NCBI RefSeq assembly: GCF_016741775.1
Contig: NZ_JAERRK010000009.1
Span: 62,001 to 126,000 of the forward strand
Reading direction: 5' to 3'
Origin: Streptomyces actinomycinicus
Lineage (GTDB): Bacteria; Actinomycetota; Actinomycetes; Streptomycetales; Streptomycetaceae
DNA length: 64,000 bases
A model generated the notes under the pieces. It worked only from the letters and a program-made list of their open reading frames with translations. It did not search any database and was not told where the DNA came from. The first letter of the stretch is position 1. Each line of letters opens with the position of its first letter. The translations under genes were made by a program, and so were the position numbers. Shown here piece after piece: positions 8,333 to 15,603 of this stretch.

Positions 8333-8486
8333 CCGGCTCGCGGCGAACCCGGCCCGAACTTATGCCGGCTCGCGGCGAACCCGGCCCGGACTTATGCCGG
8401 CTCGCGGCGAACCCGGCCCGGACCTCTGCCGGCTCGCGGCGAACCCGGCCCGGACCTCTGCCGGCTCGCGGCGAACCCGGCCCCGA
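8333..8486. repeat. 32-bp direct-repeat minisatellite, five units
   Basis: Units beginning CCGGCTCGCGGCGAACCCGG start at 8333, 8365, 8397, 8429 and 8461, an exact 32-bp period. The last unit is truncated. The variable end of each unit reads CTTATG or CCTCTG. There are no unique spacers, so it is not a CRISPR array. It fills the gap between the convergent secreted-protein and DasR-like genes. It may be a length-variable locus. Confidence 0.9.
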
Positions 8487-8497
8487 CGCCCCCTGGT

Positions 8498-9328
8498 TCA
8501 GGCGCGGCTGAACCCGTCCCGGTCCGGCGGAGCGATCCTGCGCCGGACGCTCGGCGGGGACACCGGGCCGCCCGGCCGGCGCAGGGCGGCGACGAACTTG
8601 TAGCGGGAACCGCGGTAGACCGAGCGCACCCATTCCACCGGGGTGCCCTCCGCGTCCCGCGAGTGCCGGGACAGCAGCAGCATCGGCAGCCCCACGTCGG
8701 TGCCGAGCAGCTGTGCCTCGCGCGGGGTCGACAGCGAGGTCTCGATGGTCTCGTCGGCCTCGGCGAGATGAACGCCGTACACCTCGGCGAGGGCCGTGTA
8801 GAGCGAGGGGTACGTGGTCAGGGACCCGCGCAGGCCGGGGAAGCGCCGCACGGACAGGTGGGTCGTCTCGATCGCCATCGGGTCGCCGCTGGCCAGCCGG
8901 AGCCGCTCGATGCGCAGCACCCGCTCGCCGATCCCGGTGCCCAGCAGGCCCGCCAGCTTCTCGTCCGCGGGCACCTCCCCGACGTCCAGCATCTGCGAGG
9001 CGGGGGTCAGGCCCTGGGCGCGCATGTCCTCGGTGTGCGAGGTGAGCTGGAGCGTCCGGTACAGCTTGGGCTGGGCGACGAAGGTGCCCTTGCCCTGGAT
9101 CCGGTCGAGGCGGCCCTCGCCCACCAACTCCTGGAGCGCCTGCCGGACGGTGGTCCGTGAGGTGTCGAACCGTACGGCGAGCAACCGCTCCGCGGGCATG
9201 GCCGACCCGGGCTGCAGGGCCTCGGCCATCCCGAGCAGTTGCTGTTTGATCCGGTAGTACTTCGGCACGCGCGCGGTGCGGCCGGCCGCCCCCCTGCGCG
9301 GCTGGGCGCTGCTGACGTCGGTGGTCAT
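8498..9328 (-). CDS. dasR: DasR-like GntR/UTRA transcriptional regulator
   Basis: A 276-residue GntR-family regulator of the HutC subclass. The winged helix is at about 20-90 (KYYRIKQQLLGMAE...FDTSRTTVRQALQELVGEGRLDRIQGKGTFVAQPK) and the UTRA effector domain follows (LRIERLRLASGDPMAIETTHLS; VGLPMLLLSRHSRDAEGTPVEWVRSVYRG). As I recall Streptomyces DasR, the match runs end to end but is not near-identical, and this protein has an extra tail of about 20 residues. DasR represses chitin/GlcNAc genes and releases DNA on binding glucosamine-6-phosphate. It is divergent from a das-type transporter operon and has a dre-like site 53 nt upstream. It could be the genome's only DasR or a paralogue; the nagB gene of the classical locus is missing here. 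Confidence 0.8.
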   Translation of the reverse strand: MTTDVSSAQPRRGAAGRTARVPKYYRIKQQLLGMAEALQPGSAMPAERLLAVRFDTSRTTVRQALQELVGEGRLDRIQGKGTFVAQPKLYRTLQLTSHTEDMRAQGLTPASQMLDVGEVPADEKLAGLLGTGIGERVLRIERLRLASGDPMAIETTHLSVRRFPGLRGSLTTYPSLYTALAEVYGVHLAEADETIETSLSTPREAQLLGTDVGLPMLLLSRHSRDAEGTPVEWVRSVYRGSRYKFVAALRRPGGPVSPPSVRRRIAPPDRDGFSRA

Positions 9329-9380
9329 GCCTGCCTTCCCGGCTGTGTCGATGGGCTCCCGTTATAGCGACCAACTGCCG

Positions 9381-9396
9381 TATGGTCTAGTCCAAC
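9381..9396. promoter_or_regulatory. dre-like site 1 (DasR-type operator)
   Basis: TATGGTCTAGTCCAAC keeps the TGGTCTAG-CCA core of the DasR consensus ACTGGTCTAGACCAGT (11 of 16 positions by my count). It lies 53 nt upstream of the DasR-like start, suitable for autoregulation. Confidence 0.55.
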
Positions 9397-9485
9397 TGAA
9401 CGGTCCGGGGCGAAAGGGGCGGAGGCGGACGGACGCACTCCGGTGACTTTCTCGTAACGGCAGGTACCGGCTTCCCGAACCACCC

Positions 9486-9514
9486 TTGACACTCCAAAAG
9501 GTCTAGGCCAAGCT
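9486..9514 (+). promoter_or_regulatory. Possible promoter of the das-like operon
   Basis: A perfect -35 hexamer TTGACA at 9486-9491 is followed, after 17 nt, by CAAGCT at 9509-9514. That sequence keeps the conserved A at position 2 and T at position 6 of a -10 box but is otherwise weak. The dre-like site at 9497-9512 lies in its spacer, a typical repressor placement. Inference only. Confidence 0.4.
9497..9512. promoter_or_regulatory. dre-like site 2
   Basis: AAAGGTCTAGGCCAAG retains GGTCTAG-CCA of the DasR consensus (11 of 16). It lies 118 nt upstream of the lipoprotein start and overlaps the possible promoter spacer. Confidence 0.55.
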
Positions 9515-9521
9515 CCACCGT

Positions 9522-9537
9522 ACTGGTCTACACCATT
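9522..9537. promoter_or_regulatory. dre site 3, strongest match
   Basis: ACTGGTCTACACCATT matches the DasR consensus ACTGGTCTAGACCAGT at 14 of 16 positions. It sits 93 nt upstream of the lipoprotein start codon. Together with sites 1 and 2 it makes DasR-type control of this locus very likely. Confidence 0.75.
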
Positions 9538-9630
9538 AGTGGCCAGGTCCCGAGCCCTACGTGCAACAGCGTCGTACGCAGGTCACCGCCGAGGGCGTGG
9601 GGGGTTAGTGGCATCCCTGAGGAGGGTGGC

Positions 9631-10911
9631 GTGAAGCGCAAGCTTGCGGCCGCGATCGTGATCGCGGGCATGATGGTCTCCGTGTCGGCGTGCGGCGGAG
9701 ACGACGGCGACGACAGCGGCAAGAACGCGGGACCGGACAGCTTCAAGGGCCAGACGCTGACGGTCTGGGCGATGGACGGCTCCACGCCGGACCAGTGGGT
9801 GAAGGACGTCACGGCGGCGTTCGAGAAGAAGACCGGCGCCAAGCTGAAGTTCGAGACGCAGAAGTGGGACGGGATCCAGCAGAAGATCACCACCGCCCTC
9901 TCCGAGTCCACCCCGCCGGACGTCCTGGAGGTCGGCAACACCCAGACCCCGGCCTACGCGGCCACCGGGGGCCTCGCCGACCTCAGCGACCTCAAGAAGG
10001 AGATCGGCGCCGACTGGACGCCGTCGGTCTCGCAGTCCTCGGTCTACGAGGGCAAGCAGTACGCGGCCCCCTGGTACTTCGCCAACCGCGTGGTCATCTA
10101 CAACAAGAAGATCTGGGCCCAGGCCGGCATCAAGGACACCCCGAAGACCCGGGACGAGTTCTTCCAGGACCTGGAGACCATCGGCAAGAAGACCGACGCC
10201 GAGCCGCTCTACCTGCCCGGCCAGAACTGGTACTTCTTCGACGGCCTGACCATCGGCCAGGGCGCCGACCTGGTGAAGAAGGACGGCGACAAGTACGTCT
10301 CCAACCTCGGTGACCCCAAGGTCGCCAAGGCCATGGACATCTACAAGAAGTACGCCTCCTACTCCAAGGCCCCCAAGGACAAGGACGAGGCCACCCCGCA
10401 GCAGGCCGAGGTCTTCGCCAAGGGCAAGACCGGCGCCTTCATCGGCATGGGCTGGGAGGCCGGCACGGCGATCCAGGCCAACAAGGCCATCGAGAAGGAC
10501 CTGGGCTACTTCACCATCCCCGGTGAGAGCGCCGGCAAGCCCGAGGGCGTCTTCCTCGGCGGCTCCAACCTCGCCGTCGCCCAGGGCAGCGGGAAGCAGG
10601 CCCTGGCCAAGGAGTTCCTGAAGATCGCGCTGTCCGACCAGTACGAGGGCGAACTGGCCAAGCTCAACGGCGTCATCCCGAACAAGCAGGCCCTGGAGTC
10701 CAACCTCAAGGGCAACGCCGTCGCCGAGGCCGCCGCTCCCGGTGCCGCCGCCGGTGGCACCACCCCGCTGATCCCCGAGTGGGGCGCGGTGGAGAACACC
10801 CCGAACCCGATCAAGTCCTACATGACGGCCGTGCTCAACGGTAAGTCCCCGGCGGACGCCGCCAAGCAGGTCGAGGCCGAGATCAACAAGCGCCTGGCCC
10901 AGCAGAACTAG
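9631..10911 (+). CDS. dasA: Sugar ABC transporter substrate-binding lipoprotein, DasA-like (chitobiose/GlcNAc)
   Basis: A 426-residue extracellular solute-binding protein of family 1. The N-terminus is a lipoprotein signal with lipobox V-S-A-C at residues 18-21, followed by an acidic linker (GGDDGDDSG). The body carries LTVWAMDGSTPDQWVKDV, the ligand-pocket stretch AAPWYFANRVVIYNKKIWAQAG, YLPGQNWYFFDG, and EFLKIALSDQYEG. From memory it is closely similar over its length to Streptomyces DasA, which binds N,N'-diacetylchitobiose. GTG 9631 follows a GGAGG site. It is the first gene of the transporter operon, and a strong hairpin after the stop separates it from the permease genes. Substrate is inferred from family and from the dre sites. 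Confidence 0.85.
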   Translation: MKRKLAAAIVIAGMMVSVSACGGDDGDDSGKNAGPDSFKGQTLTVWAMDGSTPDQWVKDVTAAFEKKTGAKLKFETQKWDGIQQKITTALSESTPPDVLEVGNTQTPAYAATGGLADLSDLKKEIGADWTPSVSQSSVYEGKQYAAPWYFANRVVIYNKKIWAQAGIKDTPKTRDEFFQDLETIGKKTDAEPLYLPGQNWYFFDGLTIGQGADLVKKDGDKYVSNLGDPKVAKAMDIYKKYASYSKAPKDKDEATPQQAEVFAKGKTGAFIGMGWEAGTAIQANKAIEKDLGYFTIPGESAGKPEGVFLGGSNLAVAQGSGKQALAKEFLKIALSDQYEGELAKLNGVIPNKQALESNLKGNAVAEAAAPGAAAGGTTPLIPEWGAVENTPNPIKSYMTAVLNGKSPADAAKQVEAEINKRLAQQN

Positions 10912-10918
10912 ACCCGTC

Positions 10919-10949
10919 GCCGGGGGCGCCACGAGGGGGCGCCCCCGGC
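10919..10949 (+). terminator. Intra-operon hairpin after dasA-like gene (attenuator/mRNA stabiliser)
   Basis: Left arm GCCGGGGGCGCC (10919-10930) pairs perfectly with GGCGCCCCCGGC (10938-10949) across a 7-nt loop. It begins 8 nt after the lipoprotein stop and before the permease genes. Such hairpins commonly keep binding-protein mRNA more abundant than permease mRNA. There is no U-tract. Confidence 0.7.
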
Positions 10950-11032
10950 ACGGGCCTGGGCCGTGCCGTGGGCACGGCCATGGTTTACGTACGGCCACGG
11001 ATTTCGTACGGCCACGGAAGAGATGACAACTC

Positions 11033-12031
11033 ATGTCAGTGCAGACCGAACGCACGGACACGGCCGGGGAGCCCGCTGTCCGCAAGGCCCGGGTGCCGGC
11101 CCCGCCACGAGGTGACGACCGCGCCTCCACGGCCCCGTCCCGGCGCCTCGCCGCCGCCCCCTACCTGCTCCTGCTGCCCGCGCTGCTGGCCACCGTGGTC
11201 CTCCTCGGCTGGCCCCTGGTCAAGAACGGCATGCTGTCGTTCCAGAACCTCAACCCGCGGCAGCTCATCCAGCACCTCACCGAGTGGAACGGTGTCGACA
11301 ACTACCAAGAGGTGCTGACCGGCGACGACTTCTGGCGCGTCGTCGAGCGCTCCGTCGTCGTCACCGCGGTCAACGTCGCCCTGATCATGGTGCTCGGCAC
11401 CCTGGTCGGGCTGCTGCTGGCCCGGCTCGGTACGAGGATGCGGCTGCTGCTCATGATCGGCCTGGTCCTCGCCTGGGCCATGCCGGTCATCGCGGCCACC
11501 ACCGTCTACCAGTGGCTGTTCGCCCAGCGCTTCGGCGTCGTCAACTGGGTGCTGGACAAGCTCGGCTGGCACTCCATGGCCGACCACAACTGGCTGCAGA
11601 CCCAGTTCTCCACCTTCGCCGTGATCACCCTGCTCCTCGTCTGGCAGTCCATACCCTTCGTGGCGATCAACCTCTACGCGGCGACCACCACGATCCCCCG
11701 CGAGCTGTACGAAGCGGCCTCCCTGGACGGCGCCGGCGCCTGGAAGAGCTTCACCTCCGTGACCCTGCCCTTCCTGCGGCCCTTCCTCTACGCCACGACC
11801 TTCCTCGAGGTCATCTGGATCTTCAAGGCGTTCGCGCAGATCTTCGCGATGAACGCCGGCGGCCCCGACCACCTGACCGAGACCCTGCCGATCTACGCCT
11901 ACGTCGAGGGCGTCGGCAACCAGCACTTCGGCGTCGGCGCGGCGATCTCCTTCCTGACCATCCTGGTGCTGCTCGTCATCACCTCGTACTACCTGCGCAT
12001 GGTGCTCAAGCAAGAGGAGGACGAGCTGTGA
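11033..12031 (+). CDS. dasB: Sugar ABC transporter permease, DasB-like (MalF family)
   Basis: 332 residues with a charged cytoplasmic N-tail of about 40 residues and about six membrane segments (first near 44-66, LAAAPYLLLLPALLATVVLLGWPL). The ABC-permease EAA loop is visible as ELYEAASLDGAGAWKSFTSVTLPFLRP near residues 223-249, where it should contact the ATPase. The ATPase is not encoded here; das-type systems in Streptomyces use the shared MsiK ATPase encoded elsewhere (family knowledge). The gene overlaps the next permease by four bases. Confidence 0.85.
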   Translation: MSVQTERTDTAGEPAVRKARVPAPPRGDDRASTAPSRRLAAAPYLLLLPALLATVVLLGWPLVKNGMLSFQNLNPRQLIQHLTEWNGVDNYQEVLTGDDFWRVVERSVVVTAVNVALIMVLGTLVGLLLARLGTRMRLLLMIGLVLAWAMPVIAATTVYQWLFAQRFGVVNWVLDKLGWHSMADHNWLQTQFSTFAVITLLLVWQSIPFVAINLYAATTTIPRELYEAASLDGAGAWKSFTSVTLPFLRPFLYATTFLEVIWIFKAFAQIFAMNAGGPDHLTETLPIYAYVEGVGNQHFGVGAAISFLTILVLLVITSYYLRMVLKQEEDEL

Positions 12032-12858
12032 AGCGCTCGCTTCTCGGCCGTATCTGGCCCAACGCGACCGCCGTCGTCCTCTTCGCCGGCTTCGTGTTCC
12101 CCGTCTACTGGATGTTCGCCACGGCCTTCAAACCGACCGGTGACATCATCTCCGACGACCCGGTGTGGTTCCCGACCGACGCCACCCTCGGACACTTCAA
12201 GAAGGCCGTCGACGCCGACCACTTCTGGACCCTGGTGCTCAACTCCGTGACGGTCACGGTCCTGTCGGTCGTCTTCTCGCTCGTCATCGCCCTGTTCGCC
12301 GCCTTCGCCCTCGCCCGGATGCGGTTCAGGGGCCGGCGCGGCCTCATCGTGACGTTCATGCTGGCGCAGATGGCCCCCTGGGAGGTCATGATCATCGCCA
12401 TCTACATGATCGTCCGTGACAACGACATGCTCAACAGCCTGGTCCCCCTCACCGTCTTCTACACGATGATGGTGCTGCCGCTGACCATCCTGACGCTGCG
12501 CGGCTACGTCGCCGCCGTGCCCAAGGAGCTGGAGGAGTCGGCGATGGTCGACGGCTGCACCCGCACGCAGGCGTTCGTCAAGGTCATCTTCCCGCTGCTC
12601 GCCCCCGGCCTCATGGCGACCTCGCTCTTCGGCTTCATCACCGCCTGGAACGAGTTCCCGCTCGTCCTGATCCTCAACAAGGACGTCGAGAAGCAGACCC
12701 TGCCGCTGTGGCTGTCCCAGTTCCAGACCGCCTTCGGCGACGACTGGGGTGCCACCATGGCCGCCTCCTCCCTGTTCGCGCTGCCCATCCTGATCCTCTT
12801 CATCTTCCTGCAACGCAAGGCTGTCAGCGGTCTCACCGACGGCGCCGTGAAGGGATGA
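12028..12858 (+). CDS. dasC: Sugar ABC transporter permease, DasC-like (MalG family)
   Basis: 276 residues, GTG start within the GTGA overlap with the preceding permease. Six predicted membrane helices, the first at about 12-34. The EAA motif ELEESAMVDGCTRTQAFVKVIFPLLAPGL identifies the MalG-type partner permease. It should form the inner-membrane channel with the DasB-like protein for uptake of chitobiose or GlcNAc. The reading frame stops at 12858, just before the GH3 gene start. No ATP-binding subunit is nearby, consistent with a shared ATPase. Confidence 0.85.
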   Translation: MKRSLLGRIWPNATAVVLFAGFVFPVYWMFATAFKPTGDIISDDPVWFPTDATLGHFKKAVDADHFWTLVLNSVTVTVLSVVFSLVIALFAAFALARMRFRGRRGLIVTFMLAQMAPWEVMIIAIYMIVRDNDMLNSLVPLTVFYTMMVLPLTILTLRGYVAAVPKELEESAMVDGCTRTQAFVKVIFPLLAPGLMATSLFGFITAWNEFPLVLILNKDVEKQTLPLWLSQFQTAFGDDWGATMAASSLFALPILILFIFLQRKAVSGLTDGAVKG

Positions 12859-12866
12859 CCCGGCCG

Positions 12867-14378
12867 ATGACCACATACGCCACCACTGGGTCCGGCAGCG
12901 GCTCCGCCGCGGGCGACACCCTCGCCCGGGACGCCCTCGCGGTGCTCCAGCCGGGGTTCGACGGCACCACCGCGCCCGACTGGGTGCGCCGCCGCCTCGG
13001 TGAGGGCCTCGCCTCCGTCGCCCTGTTCGGCCGCAACGTCGTCAGCGAGGACCAGGTCACCGGCCTCACCGCACAGTTGCGCGCCGAACGCGACGACCTC
13101 CTGGTCGCCATCGACGAGGAGAGCGGCGACGTAACCCGCCTCGACGTGCGCACCGGCTCCTCCTTCCCCGGCAACCACGCCCTCGGCGCCGTCGACGACC
13201 CCGGCCTCACCCGGGCCGTCTCCCGCGAGCTGGGCCGGCGCCTGGCCGCCTGCGGCGTCAACTTCGACTGGGCCCCCTCCGCGGACGTCAACGCCAACCC
13301 CGACAACCCCGTCATCGGCGTACGCTCCTTCGGCGCGAGCCCCGGCCTGGTCGCCCGGCACACCGCCGCCTGGGTCGAGGGCCTGCAGTCCACCGGTGTC
13401 GCCGCCTGCACCAAGCACTTCCCCGGCCACGGCGACACCAATGTCGACTCCCACCACGCCGTACCCCGCATCGACGTCGACGCCGACACCCTGTACGAGC
13501 GCGAACTGCCGCCGTTCCGCGCGGCGATCGCCGCCGGCACCCGGGCGATCATGAGCGCCCACATCCTCGTGCCCGCCCTCGACCCCGACCGCCCGGGCAC
13601 CCTGTCGCGGCGCGTCCTCACCGACCTGCTGCGCGGCGAACTCGGCTACCAGGGCCTGATCGTCACCGACGGCATGGAGATGCGCGCGATATCCGGCACC
13701 TACGGCCTGGAGCACGGTGTGGTCCTCGCCATCGCCGCCGGCGCCGATGCCATCTGCGTGGGCGGCGGGCTCTGCGACGAGGGCACCGTGCTGAACCTCC
13801 GGGACGCGCTGGTCGCCGCCGTACGCTCCGGTGAACTGCCCGAGGAGCGGCTCGCCGACGCGGCGGCCCGGGTACGGGAGCTGGCCGCCTGGACCGCCGC
13901 CTCCCGCGGCGACGCGGCGCAGACCGAGCCCGACCCGCAGGTCGGCCTGGCCGCGGCCCGCCGCGCGCTGACCGTCACCCGCACCGGCGCCCCCGCACCG
14001 CTCACCGGGCCGGTCTACGTCGCCCGGTTCAACCCGGCCCCGAACATCGCCGTCGGCGACCAGACGCCCTGGGGCGTCGCCGCCGAGCTGGAGCGGCTGC
14101 TGCCCGGCACCGACTCCGCCTCCTTCACCGGCGAGGGTGCCGGTGCGGCCGCACTCGCCGCCGCCGGCGGGCGCCGGATCGTCGCCGTGGTCCGCGACGA
14201 GCACCGGCACGACTGGATGCGCTCCGCGCTCGACGCCCTGCTCGCCGCCCGCCCCGACACGGTCGTCGTGGAGATGGGCCTGCCGCAGGCCGCCCCGCGC
14301 GGCGCCCTCCACATCGCCACCTACGGCGCCGCCCGCGTCTGCGGGACGGCGGCGGCCGAGGCCGTCCTCGCCGGCTGA
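12867..14378 (+). CDS. dasD: GH3 beta-N-acetylhexosaminidase (NagZ/DasD-like)
   Basis: A glycoside hydrolase family 3 enzyme of about 503 residues, intracellular (no signal peptide). The hallmark KHFPGHGDTNVDSHH contains the NagZ-type Lys-His and Asp-His residues, and VTDGMEMRAI should hold the catalytic aspartate nucleophile. The C-terminal 170 residues form an extra domain absent from E. coli NagZ but present in Streptomyces DasD-type proteins. ATG 12867 has an AAGGGA ribosome site; ATG 12855, overlapping the permease stop, is an alternative. Placed last in the das-like operon, it should split imported chitobiose to GlcNAc. Known das loci are followed by nagB; here the operon ends at a hairpin. 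Confidence 0.85.
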   Translation: MTTYATTGSGSGSAAGDTLARDALAVLQPGFDGTTAPDWVRRRLGEGLASVALFGRNVVSEDQVTGLTAQLRAERDDLLVAIDEESGDVTRLDVRTGSSFPGNHALGAVDDPGLTRAVSRELGRRLAACGVNFDWAPSADVNANPDNPVIGVRSFGASPGLVARHTAAWVEGLQSTGVAACTKHFPGHGDTNVDSHHAVPRIDVDADTLYERELPPFRAAIAAGTRAIMSAHILVPALDPDRPGTLSRRVLTDLLRGELGYQGLIVTDGMEMRAISGTYGLEHGVVLAIAAGADAICVGGGLCDEGTVLNLRDALVAAVRSGELPEERLADAAARVRELAAWTAASRGDAAQTEPDPQVGLAAARRALTVTRTGAPAPLTGPVYVARFNPAPNIAVGDQTPWGVAAELERLLPGTDSASFTGEGAGAAALAAAGGRRIVAVVRDEHRHDWMRSALDALLAARPDTVVVEMGLPQAAPRGALHIATYGAARVCGTAAAEAVLAG

Positions 14379-14388
14379 CCCACCCCAC

Positions 14389-14420
14389 CCGGCCGCCCGC
14401 ACCTCCCCGCGGGCGGCCGG
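14389..14420 (+). terminator. Terminator hairpin of the das-like operon
   Basis: A perfect 12-bp stem, CCGGCCGCCCGC (14389-14400) with GCGGGCGGCCGG (14409-14420), and an 8-nt loop, 11 nt after the GH3 stop. It is followed by a pyrimidine-rich tract in which CTCGTTCCCC-like blocks recur four times, up to about 14476. Confidence 0.75.
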
Positions 14421-14577
14421 CCTCCTCGTTCCCCCTCCTCGTTCCCCCTTACTCGTTCCCCCCTTCCTCATTCCCCAGGGAATCGGTGGCCCTGCCGCGT
14501 CCCCGCGCATGCCACCGGCACATGTCTCACGTCCGACCCCACGGTGTTTGACCCCTCGATCACCCCGGAGTGAACGC

Positions 14578-15603
14578 ATGCACACGCCCCACCTCCACCG
14601 AGCGGCCACCGGCCGCCCCTACTTCAGCGCCGACGGCGAGACCTACCTCGCCCCGGCACCCCTGCGCGACCTCCGGAAGACCGAGCCGCTGCGCGTGCTG
14701 TCCGCCGAGGACTTCGCGTTCTGGCAGACGTACGGCTACGTCGTCGTGCGCGAGGCCATCACGCCCGGCGAGGCCAAGGGCCTGCTCGACTTCGCCTGGC
14801 AGTTCCAGGGACTCGACCCCGACCGCCCCGACAGCTGTTACGAGGAACCCGAGTTCCGCTCCGAACTCGACCGGCACCTCTACATCTACGGCTTCGTCGA
14901 GGCCTACCACCACCAGCTCATCTGGGACAGCCGGCAGACACAGCGCGTCTACGACGCCTTCGTGGACGTGTGGGACAGCCCCGAACTCTGGGTCACGCTG
15001 GACCGGCTCAACCTCAACCCGCCCAACACGGGCACCCGTTCGCGCGCCCTGATCGAGCCCGCCGACGAGGGCTTCGACATCGAGCTGCACTGGGACGTCG
15101 ACACCACGCTCGCCGTGCTGCCGCAGCGCGTCCAGGGCATCATCGCACTCACCGACACCCGCCCCGGACTCGGCGGCTTCCAGTGCGCCCCGGAACTCTT
15201 CCGCCGTTTCGATGAATGGCGCGTCGCGCAGCCGGCCGGCCGCGACCCCGTCCGGCCGGGGACCGACCGCGCCGAGTTCCCGGTGATCCGCCCCGACCTC
15301 CAGGCCGGCGACCTGCTGATCTTCAACGGCCTGCTCGCCCACGGCGTCGCGCCCAACCTCTCCGACAACGCCGTCCGAGCGGTCCAGTACCTCTCGATGA
15401 TGCCCGCGCTGGAGGAACACACCGCCCTGCGCGACTCCCGCGTGGACTCCTGGCGCACCCTCGCCACCCCCGACTGGAACGCCACCCTGCTCGGCGACGC
15501 CCGCGAACCGGAAGCCCTCCGCTACGGCCCCGCCGAACTGAACGGCCTGGGCCGCAGGCTGCTCGGCCTGGACTCCTGGTCGGCCGCGGAAGGTGCACGG
15601 TGA
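14578..15603 (+). CDS. Phytanoyl-CoA dioxygenase (PhyH) family Fe(II)/2-oxoglutarate oxygenase
   Basis: 341 residues of the PhyH superfamily. FAFWQTYGYVVVREAITPGEA near residues 43-63 is the typical N-terminal block. The iron triad is readable as HWDVD (His and Asp, about 162-166) and LLAHGVAPN (distal His, about 258-266). ATG 14578 follows a GGAG site; the frame is open much further upstream, but that part overlaps the terminator. It opens a five-gene operon in which every gene overlaps the next by about four bases. It may hydroxylate an amino acid or peptide of the adjoining cluster; the substrate is unknown. Confidence 0.85.
   Translation: MHTPHLHRAATGRPYFSADGETYLAPAPLRDLRKTEPLRVLSAEDFAFWQTYGYVVVREAITPGEAKGLLDFAWQFQGLDPDRPDSCYEEPEFRSELDRHLYIYGFVEAYHHQLIWDSRQTQRVYDAFVDVWDSPELWVTLDRLNLNPPNTGTRSRALIEPADEGFDIELHWDVDTTLAVLPQRVQGIIALTDTRPGLGGFQCAPELFRRFDEWRVAQPAGRDPVRPGTDRAEFPVIRPDLQAGDLLIFNGLLAHGVAPNLSDNAVRAVQYLSMMPALEEHTALRDSRVDSWRTLATPDWNATLLGDAREPEALRYGPAELNGLGRRLLGLDSWSAAEGAR

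Noticed and set aside
8333..8486. Possible CRISPR array
   Set aside because: The 32-bp units are directly adjacent with no unique spacers, and no cas gene is near.
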